Assembly (NCBI RefSeq): GCF_016595245.1
Contig: NZ_JAENHM010000044.1
Coordinates: 248,001 to 312,000 of the forward strand
Direction of reading: 5' to 3'
Length of the DNA stretch: 64,000 nt
Source: Azospirillum endophyticum
GTDB lineage: Bacteria; Pseudomonadota; Alphaproteobacteria; Azospirillales; Azospirillaceae
The notes under the pieces are model-generated. The model had not been told where the DNA came from. It did not search any database and worked only from the letters and a program-made list of their open reading frames with translations. The position numbers and the translations under genes were made by a program. Within the stretch, counting starts at the first letter, position 1. Every line of letters starts with the position of its first letter. Below are positions 23,593 through 33,603 of this stretch, one piece after another.

Positions 23593-25008
23593 TCAGCCGG
23601 CGGTCGCCAGCAGCCGCGGCCGGGTCAGCACGTCCGGCCGCAGCACTTCGGCCAGGGCAGCGGCGGTCATCAGGCCGCGCGCCTCCACCAGCTCGGCCAC
23701 GCCCCTGCCGGTGCGGTGGGCCTCGGCGGCCACCTCGCTGGCGTTGGCGTAGCCGATGTAGGGGTTCAGCGCGGTGACGATGCCGATCGAGTTGCGCACG
23801 CCGGCTTCCAGATGCTCGCGGTTGGCGGTGATGCCGTCGACGCAGCGGTCGGCCAGCACCAGGCAGCCCTGGCGCAGGTGGGTGATGCTCTTGAACAGGC
23901 TGTGGGCGATGATCGGTTCGAAGGCGTTCAGCTGGAGCTGTCCGGCCTCGGCGGCGAAGGTGACGGTCATGTCGTTGCCGATCACCTCGAAGGCGATCTG
24001 GTTGACCACCTCGGGGATCACCGGGTTGACCTTGCCCGGCATGATCGACGAGCCGGCTTGACGCGCCGGCAGGTTGATCTCGCCGAAGCCGGCGCGCGGA
24101 CCGCTGGACAGCAGCCGCAGGTCGTTGCAGGTCTTGGACAGCTTCACCGCCACCCGCTTCAGCACGCCCGACAGCTGGACGAAGCTGCCGCAATCCTGCG
24201 TCGCCTCGACCAGGTTGGGGGCGGTGACCACCGGCACGCCGCTGATCTCGGCCAGATGGCGGCAGACCAGCGGGGCGTAGTCGGGATGGGCGTTGATGCC
24301 GGTGCCGATGGCGGTGGCGCCCAGGTTGATCTCGCGGATCAGCAGAGCGGCCTCCTTCAGCCGCTCCTGGTCCTCGCCCAGCATGACGGCGTAGGTGGAG
24401 AATTCCTGGCCCAGCGTCATCGGCACCGCGTCCTGCAGCTGGGTGCGGCCCATCTTCAGGATGTCGGCGAACTCGTCGGCCTTGCGCTGGAAGGCGGCGC
24501 GCAGATGGCCCATCGCCTCCACCAGCCGGAAGATGCCTGTATAGGTCGCCAGCTTCAGCGCCGTCGGATAGACGTCGTTGGTCGACTGGCTCATGTTGAC
24601 GTGCTCGTTGGGGTGCAGGCGGGCGTAGTCGCCGCGGCCGTGTCCCAGGATCTCCAGCGCCCGGTTGGCGATCACCTCGTTGACGTTCATGTTGGTCGAG
24701 GTGCCGGCGCCGCCCTGGATCACGTCGACGACGAACTGGTCGAGGAGCCTGCCGGCGCGGATCTCGCGGCAGGCGGCGGCGATGGCATCCGCCCGCCCGG
24801 CGTCCAGCAGGCCCAGTTCATGGTTGGCACGGGATGCTGCCATCTTGATCTCGACCAGGGCATGGACCAGATCGGGGTAGTGGGAAATCGGCGTGCCGGT
24901 GATCGGGAAATTCTCGACAGCGCGCAGGGTGTGGACGCCGTAATAGGCGTCGGCCGGGACCTCGCGGTTGCCCAGCAGGTCGTGTTCGGTGCGCGTTGTG
25001 GCTGACAT
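23593..25008 (-). CDS. aspA: Aspartate ammonia-lyase
   Basis: A 471-residue enzyme of the fumarase/aspartase superfamily. Visible landmarks are TRTEHDLLGNREVPADAYYGVHT near the N-terminus, GGAGTSTNMNVNEVIANRA, HPNEHVNMSQSTNDVYPTA and the catalytic-loop signature SSIMPGKVNP at about 325. It deaminates aspartate to fumarate and ammonia, feeding the TCA cycle. Start at 25008 is preferred; an open frame further upstream would run through the sigma-54 promoter. Its place directly before dctA, with DctD-like sites upstream, suggests shared control of aspartate/dicarboxylate uptake and use. Confidence 0.92.
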   Translation of the reverse strand: MSATTRTEHDLLGNREVPADAYYGVHTLRAVENFPITGTPISHYPDLVHALVEIKMAASRANHELGLLDAGRADAIAAACREIRAGRLLDQFVVDVIQGGAGTSTNMNVNEVIANRALEILGHGRGDYARLHPNEHVNMSQSTNDVYPTALKLATYTGIFRLVEAMGHLRAAFQRKADEFADILKMGRTQLQDAVPMTLGQEFSTYAVMLGEDQERLKEAALLIREINLGATAIGTGINAHPDYAPLVCRHLAEISGVPVVTAPNLVEATQDCGSFVQLSGVLKRVAVKLSKTCNDLRLLSSGPRAGFGEINLPARQAGSSIMPGKVNPVIPEVVNQIAFEVIGNDMTVTFAAEAGQLQLNAFEPIIAHSLFKSITHLRQGCLVLADRCVDGITANREHLEAGVRNSIGIVTALNPYIGYANASEVAAEAHRTGRGVAELVEARGLMTAAALAEVLRPDVLTRPRLLATAG

Positions 25009-25067
25009 CGGACGTTTCGCTCCCTTGGTTGTGACCGTCCCGTCTGCGCGGGACGCAACCGACAAAG

Positions 25068-25083
25068 AGCAACCGCCATGCCA
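25068..25083 (-). promoter_or_regulatory. Sigma-54 (-24/-12) promoter of aspA-dctA
   Basis: On the minus strand, TGGCATGGCGGTTGCT matches TGGCACG-N4-TTGCW at 11 of 12 informative positions, with the exact GG-N10-GC spacing. It lies 60 bases upstream of the aspA start. A sigma-54 promoter needs an activator such as DctD, which is encoded downstream in the same cluster. Confidence 0.75.
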
Positions 25084-25149
25084 GCGCGCGGCTGGCAGGA
25101 CGTCGCAGTCCAAACACTTGATCTTTCTGGATATGATTGCTGGTGAGAG

Positions 25150-25213
25150 CCGCGGTCGTTCGGATTTCCGAATGCGCGCCCTCTGGGGCGTTCGGAAATC
25201 CGAACGACCGCGG
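25150..25213. promoter_or_regulatory. Paired DctD-like upstream activating sites in a 23-bp inverted repeat
   Basis: The arms 25150-25172 and 25191-25213 are perfect inverted copies 18 bases apart. Each arm holds its own dyad, TTCGGATTTCCGAA (25159-25172) and TTCGGAAATCCGAA (25191-25204), whose centres are 32 bases apart, three helical turns. The core CGGAAATCCG resembles what I recall of rhizobial DctD sites. The pair lies about 75-130 bases upstream of the -24/-12 element, the usual activator distance. It could also terminate the MOSC transcript. Confidence 0.7.
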
Positions 25214-25231
25214 AGACCGTCCGACGGCGGC

Positions 25232-25921
25232 TCAATCGCCGAGGCGGCCGGTCCAATCCTCCACCTTGCCGCTCTCCACCCGGCGGCGGGCCAGGGTGCG
25301 CCAGCCGGGCGCCAGCGGTTCCAGCCCCGCGATCCCCGCCAGCGTCGGGAGGTCGCCGGTGTCGTGGTAGAAGGCGCGGAGGATGCGCGACAGCGGCCAG
25401 TCGGGCAGGGGACGGTCGATCAGGGTGATGTCGTCGCCGACGGCGGCGATGCCCGGCTCCAGCACCCGGTAATACCAGCCGGTCCTGCCGGTGGACTGCA
25501 CCCGCCGCGCCATGTCCGTCACGCCGAAGCGGTGGTTCAGCTTCCAGCAGGGCTGGCGCCCCTGGCTGACCTGCAGGATCGCGGTGCCGACCCGGAAGAT
25601 GTCGCCGACGCAGACCTCCTCCTCGGTCAGGCCCGTGGTCGACAGATTCTCGCCGAAGGCGCCGGCGGATTCCAGCAACGGAGCAGGGGAGGGCAACTCG
25701 TCGCGCCATGCCGCGTAATGGTCGAAGGGGTAGTGATGGACTGCCTTGTCCGGTCCGCCATGATTGCGGCGGTCGCCCTGCTCGTCGCCCGCCATTCCCA
25801 GAGTGCCGATGGCGACCGCATCACCCACCGGCCGCTTGTCGATGGCGCTGACGCCGTCGGGGCGTCCGAACGGAACCGCCCTGCCGGTCAGCACCGCGTT
25901 CAGCATCGTCGACATCGTCAT
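25232..25921 (-). CDS. MOSC domain protein, YiiM-like
   Basis: A 229-residue MOSC-domain protein. The pattern GDEQGDRRNHGGPDKAVHHYPFDHYAAWR, then AFGENLSTTGLTEEEVCVGDIFRVG and VSQGRQPCWKLNHRFG, matches YiiM, whose conserved Cys (in QPCWKL) and molybdenum cofactor allow reduction of N-hydroxylated bases such as 6-hydroxylaminopurine. It probably acts in the cytoplasm with a flavin/iron-sulfur partner. Three closely spaced starts exist (25921, 25915, 25906); the first is given. Downstream on the same strand is the inverted repeat that precedes aspA. Confidence 0.85.
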   Translation of the reverse strand: MTMSTMLNAVLTGRAVPFGRPDGVSAIDKRPVGDAVAIGTLGMAGDEQGDRRNHGGPDKAVHHYPFDHYAAWRDELPSPAPLLESAGAFGENLSTTGLTEEEVCVGDIFRVGTAILQVSQGRQPCWKLNHRFGVTDMARRVQSTGRTGWYYRVLEPGIAAVGDDITLIDRPLPDWPLSRILRAFYHDTGDLPTLAGIAGLEPLAPGWRTLARRRVESGKVEDWTGRLGD

Positions 25922-26536
25922 CGGCCACTCTCCGTTTCCATGATTTCGCTGCCTCTCCTGCCGCCGCTTGAACCGCTGCCCAGGCCCTGCTCAGCGTATT
26001 CCCCTCGCGTCGGCGCTTCGCATGATCCCCCTTATCGCCGCCCCTTCGTCGCCCGCCAAGGCACCGCTGCGACAGGACAGCAATGCGGGACTCATCGCCG
26101 CATCTTGCGGTGCACGGCAAGCCATTGCCAAATTGCCATTCGGTCGCAAACTGCATGACGGCAACGTCAAATCGCCAATGACTTTGGTGACTTAACAACT
26201 GCTTTGATTAGATCAGATAATAAACTACCAGAATACATCATCTCAATAGCACTTGCCGATCGACATATAACCCAACAGCATTCCCGAATATTCATATTTT
26301 CAAGCAAAGTTCATGATATATTTTTACTTTATAGAAACCCCGCCGCATCACCAGACTCTCTTTTATTTAATGAGGCTCCTGACGAAAACCTCCGCCAGCA
26401 CGGTTGCAGCACGGAATTGTAGCTTCCGGTCGTCCATACCATCACACCCCCCCAGCCGGCCATGCGACGACGATTGGATGGCACATTTGCTGCAAATAGG
26501 ACTGGGAGATTTCTGCACAGTCATTGAGGGGATGAC
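25922..26536. other. Gene-free, locally AT-rich region before the chemoreceptor gene
   Basis: No convincing coding frame is present. From about 26195 to 26350 base composition falls far below the genome level, with long A/T runs (ATATTTTTACTTTATAG near 26315), then GC rises again. The short frames here lack ribosome sites and family similarity. This is probably the regulatory region of the chemoreceptor gene, or a decayed insert. Confidence 0.5.
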
Positions 26537-28579
26537 ATGACCAACCTCGCAGCTTCCGCCCATACGGGCGGGTTATTTTCAAACATAAAAATTGGTCGAA
26601 AGATCGCCATCGGTTTCGGCGCCGTGCTTCTTATCCTGTGTGGACTTGCAGGGCGGAGCTATTTAACCTTCACCGAAGTTTCGGATCAATTTGGAAACTA
26701 TGCACACCGTGTTTCGGTCATGGATGCCGCTTCCAACATCGAGATCGAAGTGCTGGCGATGCGCGGTGCCGTGCGCGAGTTCGCATTGAGCGGCAGCGCC
26801 AGCCGCGAAGAAACGGCACGCCGCACGATCGCAAAACTGCGCGGCAGTTTGGAAAAAGCCGATGGGCTCGTCCGTGATCCCGACCTGAAATCCAGGCTCG
26901 GCCGCGCGAAGGAACACGTCGGCCTCTATGTCGACGGCTTTCAGCGCGTCGCACCGATGCAGCATGAGTTGATGAACCTGGTGGCGGACACCCTGGATCC
27001 GCTGGGGCTGCAAGCCCGCACCGATCTGGAGCGGATCCGCGGCGAGGCGGCGGAAGCCGGCGACGCCGCTTCGGTCGCCCATGCCTGGGAAAGCATGGAG
27101 CTGCTGATGCTCGGCCGGCTGTCCGCCAACAAGATGCTGGCGCGGCACGACGACGATTCAGCCAGGAAGGCCGATGAAGCCTTCACCGCGCTCGGAGAGG
27201 TTCTTTCCAGACTGGCGATGACCGCCGGAGATCGGCCCTATGCGGCCAAGATCGGTGACTTCCAGGCCACGCTGTCGCGGTATCGCACCGGCTTCGCCCG
27301 GGCGATGGATCTCAGCCATACCATCACCGCCCTGATCAACGGCGAGATGACGCAGGCCGGCACCATCGTCACGGAAGAGACCGAAGCGATCAGCCGGGGC
27401 GCCCTGGCGCAAACGGATCGGATCCGCCAGTCGACCCAGGCGGACATCGACGGCGCCGAGGCGACGATCCTGCTGCTGTCGGTCGGCGGCCTGCTGGCGG
27501 GATTGACATGCGCCGGCCTGATCAGCCGCGCGATCGCCCGACCGGTCATCGCCATGACCGGCACGATGCGGGACCTCGCTGCCGGCAGGCTGGACGTCGC
27601 CATTCCCGGCGCCGGCCGGAAGGACGAGATCGGCGCCATGGCCGCCGCGGTGACGGTATTCAAGGAGAATGCGATGACGGCGCGGCGCCTGGAGGCGGAA
27701 CAGCGGGAAGAACAACAGCGCAAGCAGGTCCGGGTCGCCACGGTGGACCGGCTGGTGACGGAGTTCGACGACACCGTCGCCGTCATCCTGCGCACCGTGG
27801 CCGCAGCCTCGACCGAACTGGACAGCACCGCCCGGTCGATGACCGCCACCGCGGAACACACCAGCCGCCAGTCGACCACGTCGGCCGGTGCGGCGGAGCA
27901 GACCTCCGCCAATGTGCAGACGGTCGCCACCGCCGCCGAGGAGATGGCGGCCTCGCTGCAGGAAATCGCACGGCAGGTCACGCGGTCCTCCGCCATTGCC
28001 GGCGAAGCGGTCGCGCAGGCCGAGAGCACCGACGCCACGGTGCGTCAGCTGGCGGAGGCCGCCCAGAAGATCAGCGACGTGGTGGCGCTGATCTCCAGCA
28101 TCGCCGCGCAGACCAATCTGCTGGCCCTGAACGCCACGATAGAGGCCGCCCGCGCCGGCGAGCATGGCAAGGGCTTCGCCGTCGTCGCCTCCGAGGTGAA
28201 GCATCTGGCCGGTCAGACCGCCCGGGCCATCGACGAGATCGCCGGCCAGATCGCCGCGATCCAGGCTGCGACCGGCGGGGTGGTCGAGGTGATCCGCGTA
28301 AATTCCGGCATGATCCGGCAGATGAACGAGATCACCACGGTCATCGCTTCCGCAGTGGAGGAGCAGAATGCCGCGACCGGCGAGATCACGCGCAACGTGA
28401 CCGAAGCCGCAGCCGGGACCCAGGAGGTTTCCCGCAACATCCAGCAGGTGATGGAGGCAACCGGCCAGACCGGCGCCGCTGCTGCCCAGGTCCTTGGTGC
28501 GGCGCAAGAATTGTCGCAACAGTCGGAATCACTTCGCTCGAACGTCGAGAGCTTCCTGGCGAATATCCGCGCGGCTTGA
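26537..28579 (+). CDS. Methyl-accepting chemotaxis protein with HBM-type sensor
   Basis: A 680-residue chemoreceptor. Helix 1 is at about 20-42 and helix 2 at about 311-333. The periplasmic part (about 43-310) is all-helical and double the size of a four-helix bundle, as in helical bimodular (HBM) sensors, which can bind organic acids. A HAMP domain ([16 protein letters not shown], about 330-385) leads to the signalling domain with the hairpin tip [27 protein letters not shown] at about 517-545, the universally conserved contact site for CheA and CheW. There is no C-terminal CheR-docking pentapeptide. ATG 26537 follows GAGGGG. Confidence 0.9.
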   Translation: MTNLAASAHTGGLFSNIKIGRKIAIGFGAVLLILCGLAGRSYLTFTEVSDQFGNYAHRVSVMDAASNIEIEVLAMRGAVREFALSGSASREETARRTIAKLRGSLEKADGLVRDPDLKSRLGRAKEHVGLYVDGFQRVAPMQHELMNLVADTLDPLGLQARTDLERIRGEAAEAGDAASVAHAWESMELLMLGRLSANKMLARHDDDSARKADEAFTALGEVLSRLAMTAGDRPYAAKIGDFQATLSRYRTGFARAMDLSHTITALINGEMTQAGTIVTEETEAISRGALAQTDRIRQSTQADIDGAEATILLLSVGGLLAGLTCAGLISRAIARPVIAMTGTMRDLAAGRLDVAIPGAGRKDEIGAMAAAVTVFKENAMTARRLEAEQREEQQRKQVRVATVDRLVTEFDDTVAVILRTVAAASTELDSTARSMTATAEHTSRQSTTSAGAAEQTSANVQTVATAAEEMAASLQEIARQVTRSSAIAGEAVAQAESTDATVRQLAEAAQKISDVVALISSIAAQTNLLALNATIEAARAGEHGKGFAVVASEVKHLAGQTARAIDEIAGQIAAIQAATGGVVEVIRVNSGMIRQMNEITTVIASAVEEQNAATGEITRNVTEAAAGTQEVSRNIQQVMEATGQTGAAAAQVLGAAQELSQQSESLRSNVESFLANIRAA

Positions 28580-28688
28580 CGAATCTTTGCCGAGCCGGGC
28601 TCCCACGCGGGGCTGGCGGGCGGGATGACGCTGCCGGATACTGCGTGCTCCCGAAACCGCCGACATCTTCACGGAGCTTGCCGCCGCC

Positions 28689-29468
28689 ATGCCCGCCTTT
28701 GCCGCCAACCTGACGATGATGTTCACGGAGTGGCCGTTCCTCGACCGCTTCGACGCCGCCGCCGATGCCGGCTTCCGGGTGGTCGAATATCTCTTCCCCT
28801 ACGACCACGCGCCGGACGCGGTGGCGGGGCGGCTGGAGCGCAACGGCCTGACCCAGGCGCTGTTCAACATGCCGCCCGGCGACTGGGCAGCCGGCGAGCG
28901 CGGCCTGGCCGCCCTGCCGGACCGGTTCGACGAGTTCCGCGCCACGGTGACCAGGGCGCTGGACTATGCCGAGGCGACGGGCTGCCGCCGGCTGCATATG
29001 ATGGCCGGGCTGGCCGACCCCGCCGACCCGGCGGCGCTCGACGCCTACCGGCGCGCTGTTCGCCACGCCGGGGAAGCCCTGGCCGGGCGCGGACTAGACC
29101 TGCTTCTGGAGCCGATCAACGGCCGCGACATGCCGGGCTATTTCCTGAGGGATTTCGGCATCGCCGAGCGGCTGATCGCCGAGGCCGGGCTGCCCAATGT
29201 CCGGCTCCAGTTCGACCTCTATCACCGGCAGATCCTCCATGGCGACGTGACCATGGCGCTGCGCCGGCTGCTGCCGCTGACCGCCCATGTGCAGATCGCC
29301 TCCGTACCCTCGCGCAACGAACCGGACGGGGAGGAGCTGAACTGGCCCTTCCTGTTCGGCGAACTCGACCGGCTGGGCTATGGCGGCTTCGTCGGCTGCG
29401 AATACCGGCCGCGCGCCGCCACGCTGGACGGGCTGGGCTGGTTCGCCCCGTTCCGCGCGGCCGGATGA
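28689..29468 (+). CDS. hyi: Hydroxypyruvate isomerase-like TIM-barrel protein
   Basis: A 259-residue xylose-isomerase-like TIM barrel. MPAFAANLTMMFTEWPFLDRF and FRVVEYLFPYDH at the N-terminus, then LLLEPINGRDMPGYFLRDF and VRLQFDLYHRQILHGD, with metal-binding Glu and Asp/His residues, are those of Hyi, which converts hydroxypyruvate to tartronate semialdehyde in glyoxylate and glycerate metabolism. C-terminal GYGGFVGCEYRP completes the barrel. It stands alone between the chemoreceptor and a convergent oxidoreductase, so no pathway context is seen here. Related proteins are also annotated 2-oxo-tetronate isomerase (OtnI). Confidence 0.85.
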   Translation: MPAFAANLTMMFTEWPFLDRFDAAADAGFRVVEYLFPYDHAPDAVAGRLERNGLTQALFNMPPGDWAAGERGLAALPDRFDEFRATVTRALDYAEATGCRRLHMMAGLADPADPAALDAYRRAVRHAGEALAGRGLDLLLEPINGRDMPGYFLRDFGIAERLIAEAGLPNVRLQFDLYHRQILHGDVTMALRRLLPLTAHVQIASVPSRNEPDGEELNWPFLFGELDRLGYGGFVGCEYRPRAATLDGLGWFAPFRAAG

Positions 29469-29481
29469 GAGGCCGGTGTGA

Positions 29482-30498
29482 TCATCCGGCGGTGAGCACG
29501 ATCTTGCCCTGGATATGGCCCTTGGCAGCGCGCTCGTGGGCCTGGCGGGCCTCCGCCAGCGGAAAGCGGCTGTCGATGACGATGCGGATGGTGCCGTCGT
29601 CGAGGAGCCGGCCGATCTCCGTCAGCTGCGCGCCGTCCGAGCGGACCTGCGTCGCCGAGACGGTGATGCCCAGTTCCTTCGCCTCGGCAGCGGCGTCGAA
29701 GCCCAGCGGAAAGATCGGGAACAGCGCGCCGCCGCGCTTCAGCGTCGGCAGGAAACGGGCGCTGGCCGGGCCGCCGACCGCATCGACGACGAGATCGGCC
29801 CCGCGCACGACGTCCTCGGGTTTGCTCTTCGTGTAGTCGATGACCTCGTCGGCGCCGAGGTCGCGCAGAAGCGCTTCGTGCCGGCCGGACGCGACGGCGA
29901 CGACATGCGCGCCCTTCCATTTCGCAAGCTGCAGGGCCAGATGCCCGACGCCGCCCGCGGCGCCGTTGACCAGCACAATCCTGCCGGCGAGCGGCACCGG
30001 CCGATGCCGGTCCGGTTGGAGCGGGTTCGGTTCGTCATGGCCGAGATCGACCAGGAACTGCCAAGCGGTGAGCAGCGACATCGGAGCCGCTGCGGCCTGC
30101 ACATGGTCGATTCCGGCCGGCTTGCGCCCGATGTCCGTGACCGGCGCGCTCACATACTGGGCATAGGCTTGGCCCTCCCCGGCGAGTCCCGCAGGGAAGC
30201 GGACCATCGCATAGACCTCGTCGCCGACGGCGACCGCATCGACATCGTCGGCGACCGCCTCGACGATGCCGGACACGTCCGTCCCCAGGATGACGGGAAA
30301 GGATACCTGTGGCCGCCAGTCCGGCGGAAGCATCCGGTAGCCGTCGCGCAGATACCAGTCGGGAGGGTTGAGGCCGACCGCCTGGACGCGGATCAGGGCC
30401 TCGCCGGGTTTCGGTTCGGGTTTCGGCGCATCCTCGTAGACCAGAACCTCCGGCCCGCCGAAGCCATGCAGCCGGACCGCCTTCATCATCTCGCCCAT
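29482..30498 (-). CDS. Zinc-independent medium-chain NADPH:quinone oxidoreductase
   Basis: A 338-residue medium-chain dehydrogenase/reductase. N-terminal MMKAVRLHGFGGPEVLVYEDAP and VQAVGLNPPDWYLRDG are typical of quinone reductases; no catalytic-zinc ligands are visible. The nucleotide fold is VLVNGAAGGVGHLALQLAKWKGAHVVAVAS, followed by LGADEVIDYTK. It would reduce quinones or enals with NADPH. AGGAG lies six bases before ATG 30498; ATG 30501 and 30489 are alternatives. It is divergent from a LysR gene 92 bases away, a likely regulator. Confidence 0.85.
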   Translation of the reverse strand: MGEMMKAVRLHGFGGPEVLVYEDAPKPEPKPGEALIRVQAVGLNPPDWYLRDGYRMLPPDWRPQVSFPVILGTDVSGIVEAVADDVDAVAVGDEVYAMVRFPAGLAGEGQAYAQYVSAPVTDIGRKPAGIDHVQAAAAPMSLLTAWQFLVDLGHDEPNPLQPDRHRPVPLAGRIVLVNGAAGGVGHLALQLAKWKGAHVVAVASGRHEALLRDLGADEVIDYTKSKPEDVVRGADLVVDAVGGPASARFLPTLKRGGALFPIFPLGFDAAAEAKELGITVSATQVRSDGAQLTEIGRLLDDGTIRIVIDSRFPLAEARQAHERAAKGHIQGKIVLTAG

Positions 30499-30590
30499 CA
30501 TCCTCTCCTCGTGAGCACATCGGTATCGGAGGAGCATATGAGTCGCGGGATAGGGTTGATAATCGGCCTTGATGACGCTTCAATAGTGCC

Positions 30591-31529
30591 ATGAAGGAAC
30601 GAATCGTCCTCGACCGCCTGACCGGGCTGATCGCCTTCGCGCGTGCCGGCTCGCTGGGCAGCTTCGCCGCCGCCGCCCAATCCCTGTCGATCTCGCCGTC
30701 CGCCGTCAGCAAGAGCGTGCAGCGGCTCGAACAGCGGCTGGGCGTTTCGCTGTTCACCCGCACGACCCGATCCTTGACCCTGACAGCCGAGGGCCGCGAG
30801 CTGCATGACCGGGCGCTGCGGCTGCTGCGCGATGCGGAGGAGATCGAGCAGGCGGCGATGGCTGCCCGCTCGGAACCGTCCGGCATCCTGCGCGTCGCGG
30901 CCCCCCTGCCAATGGGCGTCCATGTGATCGCGCCGGCCTTGCCGGCCTTCCGCCGGCTCCATCCCAAGGTGACGGTCGATCTGCGCCTGAACGACCGGAT
31001 GGTCGACCTCGTCGAGGAGGGGATCGACGTCGCCGTGCGCATCGGCGAACTGGCGGATTCACGGCTGCTGTCACGCCGGCTGGCGCCGCACCGGCTCTGC
31101 TGCTTCGCCTCGCCGGCCTATCTGGCCGAGCGCGGCACGCCGGCCCATCCGGACGCGCTGGAGGGACACGACACCGTCAGCCTCCGCTACCAGAGCACGG
31201 GCCAGACCCTGCGCTGGCCCTTCCGGATCGGCGACCGGATCGTGGAGATCGTGCCGCCATCCGGCGTCGTCGTCGACGTGAGCGACGCGCTGGTAGCGGC
31301 CCTGGCGAGCGGCGGCGGCATCGGCATCGCCGCGACCTTCCTCACCGCCCCTTATGTGGCGCGCGGCGAACTGGTCCCCATCCTGTCGGACTTCGCCGTC
31401 GAGCGGCACAACATCACGGCGCTCTGGCCGGAAAGCCGACGGACCAACCCGGCGGTGCGCGCTTTCCTGGCGCTGTTGCAGGAGGTGTTTCAGGAGCGGA
31501 TGGCGGCGGCGACCGGCTTCCCGGCCTGA
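30591..31529 (+). CDS. LysR-family transcriptional regulator
   Basis: A 312-residue LysR protein. The N-terminal helix-turn-helix ([39 protein letters not shown], about 9-47) is followed by a periplasmic-binding-like effector domain ([21 protein letters not shown] onward). Divergent from the quinone oxidoreductase gene, with a short shared promoter region (30499-30590), it most likely controls that gene. Its last 40 bases overlap tail-to-tail with the MFS gene on the other strand. Confidence 0.88.
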   Translation: MKERIVLDRLTGLIAFARAGSLGSFAAAAQSLSISPSAVSKSVQRLEQRLGVSLFTRTTRSLTLTAEGRELHDRALRLLRDAEEIEQAAMAARSEPSGILRVAAPLPMGVHVIAPALPAFRRLHPKVTVDLRLNDRMVDLVEEGIDVAVRIGELADSRLLSRRLAPHRLCCFASPAYLAERGTPAHPDALEGHDTVSLRYQSTGQTLRWPFRIGDRIVEIVPPSGVVVDVSDALVAALASGGGIGIAATFLTAPYVARGELVPILSDFAVERHNITALWPESRRTNPAVRAFLALLQEVFQERMAAATGFPA

Positions 31530-32767
31530 GGCTTGCCGGCATGATGCCGTCGCCGGGCGTTGGCCAGGATGTCGGCGCCCAGGGCGACCGCCAGGGCGAC
31601 GGTGCCGCACAGGAAGACGACGGCATAGCTCTGGCCGCTATGGGTGAAGAGATAGGAGTATCCGTAGCCGCCCAGCGCCTGGAACAGGGCGAAGGCGGTG
31701 GTGGCCCGGCTCCAGGCCGCGCGCTGTTCGGTCTGGCTGTGCGGCAGCAGTTCGTGGATGCGGCCCAGCACCAGGGGAACCACGCCCGGCGTCAGGGCGC
31801 CGATGACCACTGTCGCGGCCCCGACCACCAGCGGGTTGCCGCTGACCGCCAGCGCGCCGACGGCGACCGCCTGGAGCAGCAGGCCGATCCGGTAGGCCAC
31901 GGCATAGCCGACCCGGTCGGCCAGCGATCCGGCGGCGACCGGCCCGGCCACCGACGCCACGCCGTAAAGGACCCAATAGAGCGCGCCGATGTCCGCGCCA
32001 TGCTGCAGGCCACGGGCGACGTAGTCGACCAGCAGCAGCATCACCGGCACCAGACCCAGGGCGTTCAGCGCATACTCGGCGTAGAGCGCGCGCAGGACGC
32101 CCCCTTCATGCTTCGGGGCATGCTCGACCGCCGGGGCGGCGATGCCCTGCGGCGGCGCCGAGGCCGGCCAGCCGAACCAGGACAGCGCGGTCAGCAGCAG
32201 CGACAGACCGCCCAGCCCCAGCCATGTCTCATGCAGTCCCAGCCGCATCAGCGCCGGCACGGCGGTGCCCGACGCGGCGATGCCCAGCCCGATGCCGAGG
32301 AAGATCATCCCGCTGACGAAGCCGCGCCGCGACGCCGGAATGTGGGGCAGGATGCTGGTCGCAACCAGCACCATGATGGCGCCCCCGGCGAGGCCCGAGA
32401 CGAAACGCCAGCCGAAGAACCAGGACAGCGACAGCGGATAGGCGCAGGCGATGAAGGCGAGGGACGCCGCCAGCATCAGCAGCCGCAGCAGCGCCCGGTT
32501 GGGCAGCAGCCCGGCCAGCGGCCGGCCGAGCAGGGCGCCCGCCAGATAGCCGGCGAAATTGGCCGCCCCCAGCGTCACGGCGTCACCGGCGGAGAACCAA
32601 TGCGCCTCGATCAGCGACGGAACCAGCGGCGAATAGGCGAAGCGTGCCAGGCCGATGGCGACGAGACTGCCCGACATGCCGGCAATCGTCGCCATCCAGG
32701 CGGCCCTGTCGAGACGGTCTTTCGGACGGCTCGTCACCTTGGTTGCGGAAGTCGTGCTCATGGTCAT
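31490..32767 (-). CDS. Major facilitator superfamily transporter (YbfB/YjiJ-like)
   Basis: A 425-residue membrane protein with about 12 hydrophobic helices; the N-terminal [63 protein letters not shown] region resembles YbfB/YjiJ-family MFS proteins. It probably exports a small drug-like molecule. Starts at 32767 (MTMSTT) and 32761 are close; the first is used, and a long upstream frame is rejected because it overlaps the TetR gene. It lies 82 bases downstream of the TetR gene on the same strand and probably shares its transcript and operator. Its 3' end overlaps the LysR gene by 40 bases. Confidence 0.85.
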   Translation of the reverse strand: MTMSTTSATKVTSRPKDRLDRAAWMATIAGMSGSLVAIGLARFAYSPLVPSLIEAHWFSAGDAVTLGAANFAGYLAGALLGRPLAGLLPNRALLRLLMLAASLAFIACAYPLSLSWFFGWRFVSGLAGGAIMVLVATSILPHIPASRRGFVSGMIFLGIGLGIAASGTAVPALMRLGLHETWLGLGGLSLLLTALSWFGWPASAPPQGIAAPAVEHAPKHEGGVLRALYAEYALNALGLVPVMLLLVDYVARGLQHGADIGALYWVLYGVASVAGPVAAGSLADRVGYAVAYRIGLLLQAVAVGALAVSGNPLVVGAATVVIGALTPGVVPLVLGRIHELLPHSQTEQRAAWSRATTAFALFQALGGYGYSYLFTHSGQSYAVVFLCGTVALAVALGADILANARRRHHAGKPQAGKPVAAAIRS

Positions 32768-32849
32768 GCGTCCCTGTTGACGGCGCCGCATCTGCGGCCC
32801 GCCCGGTTGCCGGGAAGACTGGGAGTGGGGGGTCGGAGGGAGGCGGCGG

Positions 32850-33452
32850 TCAGGAATCCGGCATCGGCGGCAAGCCCAGGCTGGCCAGGGCGGCGCGGGC
32901 CGCCCCTTCCAGCAGGCTGCGCTCGGGACGGACGCGGGCCAGCACGCGAATGCCAAGCAGACTGGAGAAGAGCAGGCGGGCCGCGTCGTCGGCGTCGATA
33001 CCGTCGGGGATCTCGCCGCTCCGCCGCCCCTTGACGATGCAGCGGCGGAAGAAGTCCTCGATGGTCGTCAGTTCCGCGTTCAGATAGTCGCGCATGTCCG
33101 GGTCGGCCGGCGTGACTTCCAGCGCGGAATTGACCAGCAGGCAACCGCGTCGGCAGCCGTCGCCCAGCGAACGCTCGATGCTTTCCCGCAGGAAGCCGGC
33201 GATGGCAGCGGCCGGGGAGGGGGCCGCCTCGTGCCGGGCGATGCGGGCGCGCAGCGAACCGTCGAGGTAATGCTCCAGCGAGCGGCGGTACAGCGCCCGC
33301 TTGTCGCCGAAGGCGTTGTGGATGCTGGCGAGCGTCATCTGCATGCTTTCCGCCAGCTCGCGGGTGGAGGTCGCTTCATAGCCTTGGCTCCAGAAGCGGT
33401 CCACCGCCGCGTCCAGCACCGCCGTCTCGTCGAACTTCCGCGGCCGAGCCAT
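32850..33452 (-). CDS. TetR-family repressor of the adjacent MFS transporter
   Basis: A 200-residue TetR protein. The helix-turn-helix is in DAAVDRFWSQGYEATSTRELAESMQMTLASIHNAFGDKRALYRRSLEHYL (about 14-63), and the C-terminal part is a helical ligand domain with a Cys pair (GCRRGCLLVNSALE). It is the first gene of a two-gene unit with the MFS exporter. A perfect 22-bp palindrome lies 22 bases upstream of its start, so self-repression is very likely. The ligand is unknown. Confidence 0.88.
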   Translation of the reverse strand: MARPRKFDETAVLDAAVDRFWSQGYEATSTRELAESMQMTLASIHNAFGDKRALYRRSLEHYLDGSLRARIARHEAAPSPAAAIAGFLRESIERSLGDGCRRGCLLVNSALEVTPADPDMRDYLNAELTTIEDFFRRCIVKGRRSGEIPDGIDADDAARLLFSSLLGIRVLARVRPERSLLEGAARAALASLGLPPMPDS

Positions 33453-33473
33453 CGCTTCCGCCTCCCGTCCCTA

Positions 33474-33495
33474 TTTTAGATCATATGATCTAAAA
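33474..33495. promoter_or_regulatory. TetR operator: perfect 22-bp palindrome
   Basis: The half-site TTTTAGATCAT is followed by its exact complement, giving an uninterrupted 22-bp dyad. It lies 22 bases before the TetR start and is much more AT-rich than its surroundings. TTGATT and TAAAAT on the minus strand flank it, so a bound repressor would cover the promoter. Confidence 0.8.
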
Positions 33496-33603
33496 TCAAG
33501 CCGGACAGGTCTGCGGTCAAGAGGTTTCGGCAGTGCACAAACGCCGCCCTGCCTTGCACCACAGCAACGGTATCTGGCCGGCCGTCGACACGCGCGGACG
33601 TAT

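Noticed and set aside
26204..26422. 72-codon frame in the AT-rich region
   Set aside because: No ribosome site and no family likeness; chance frame in an AT-rich stretch.
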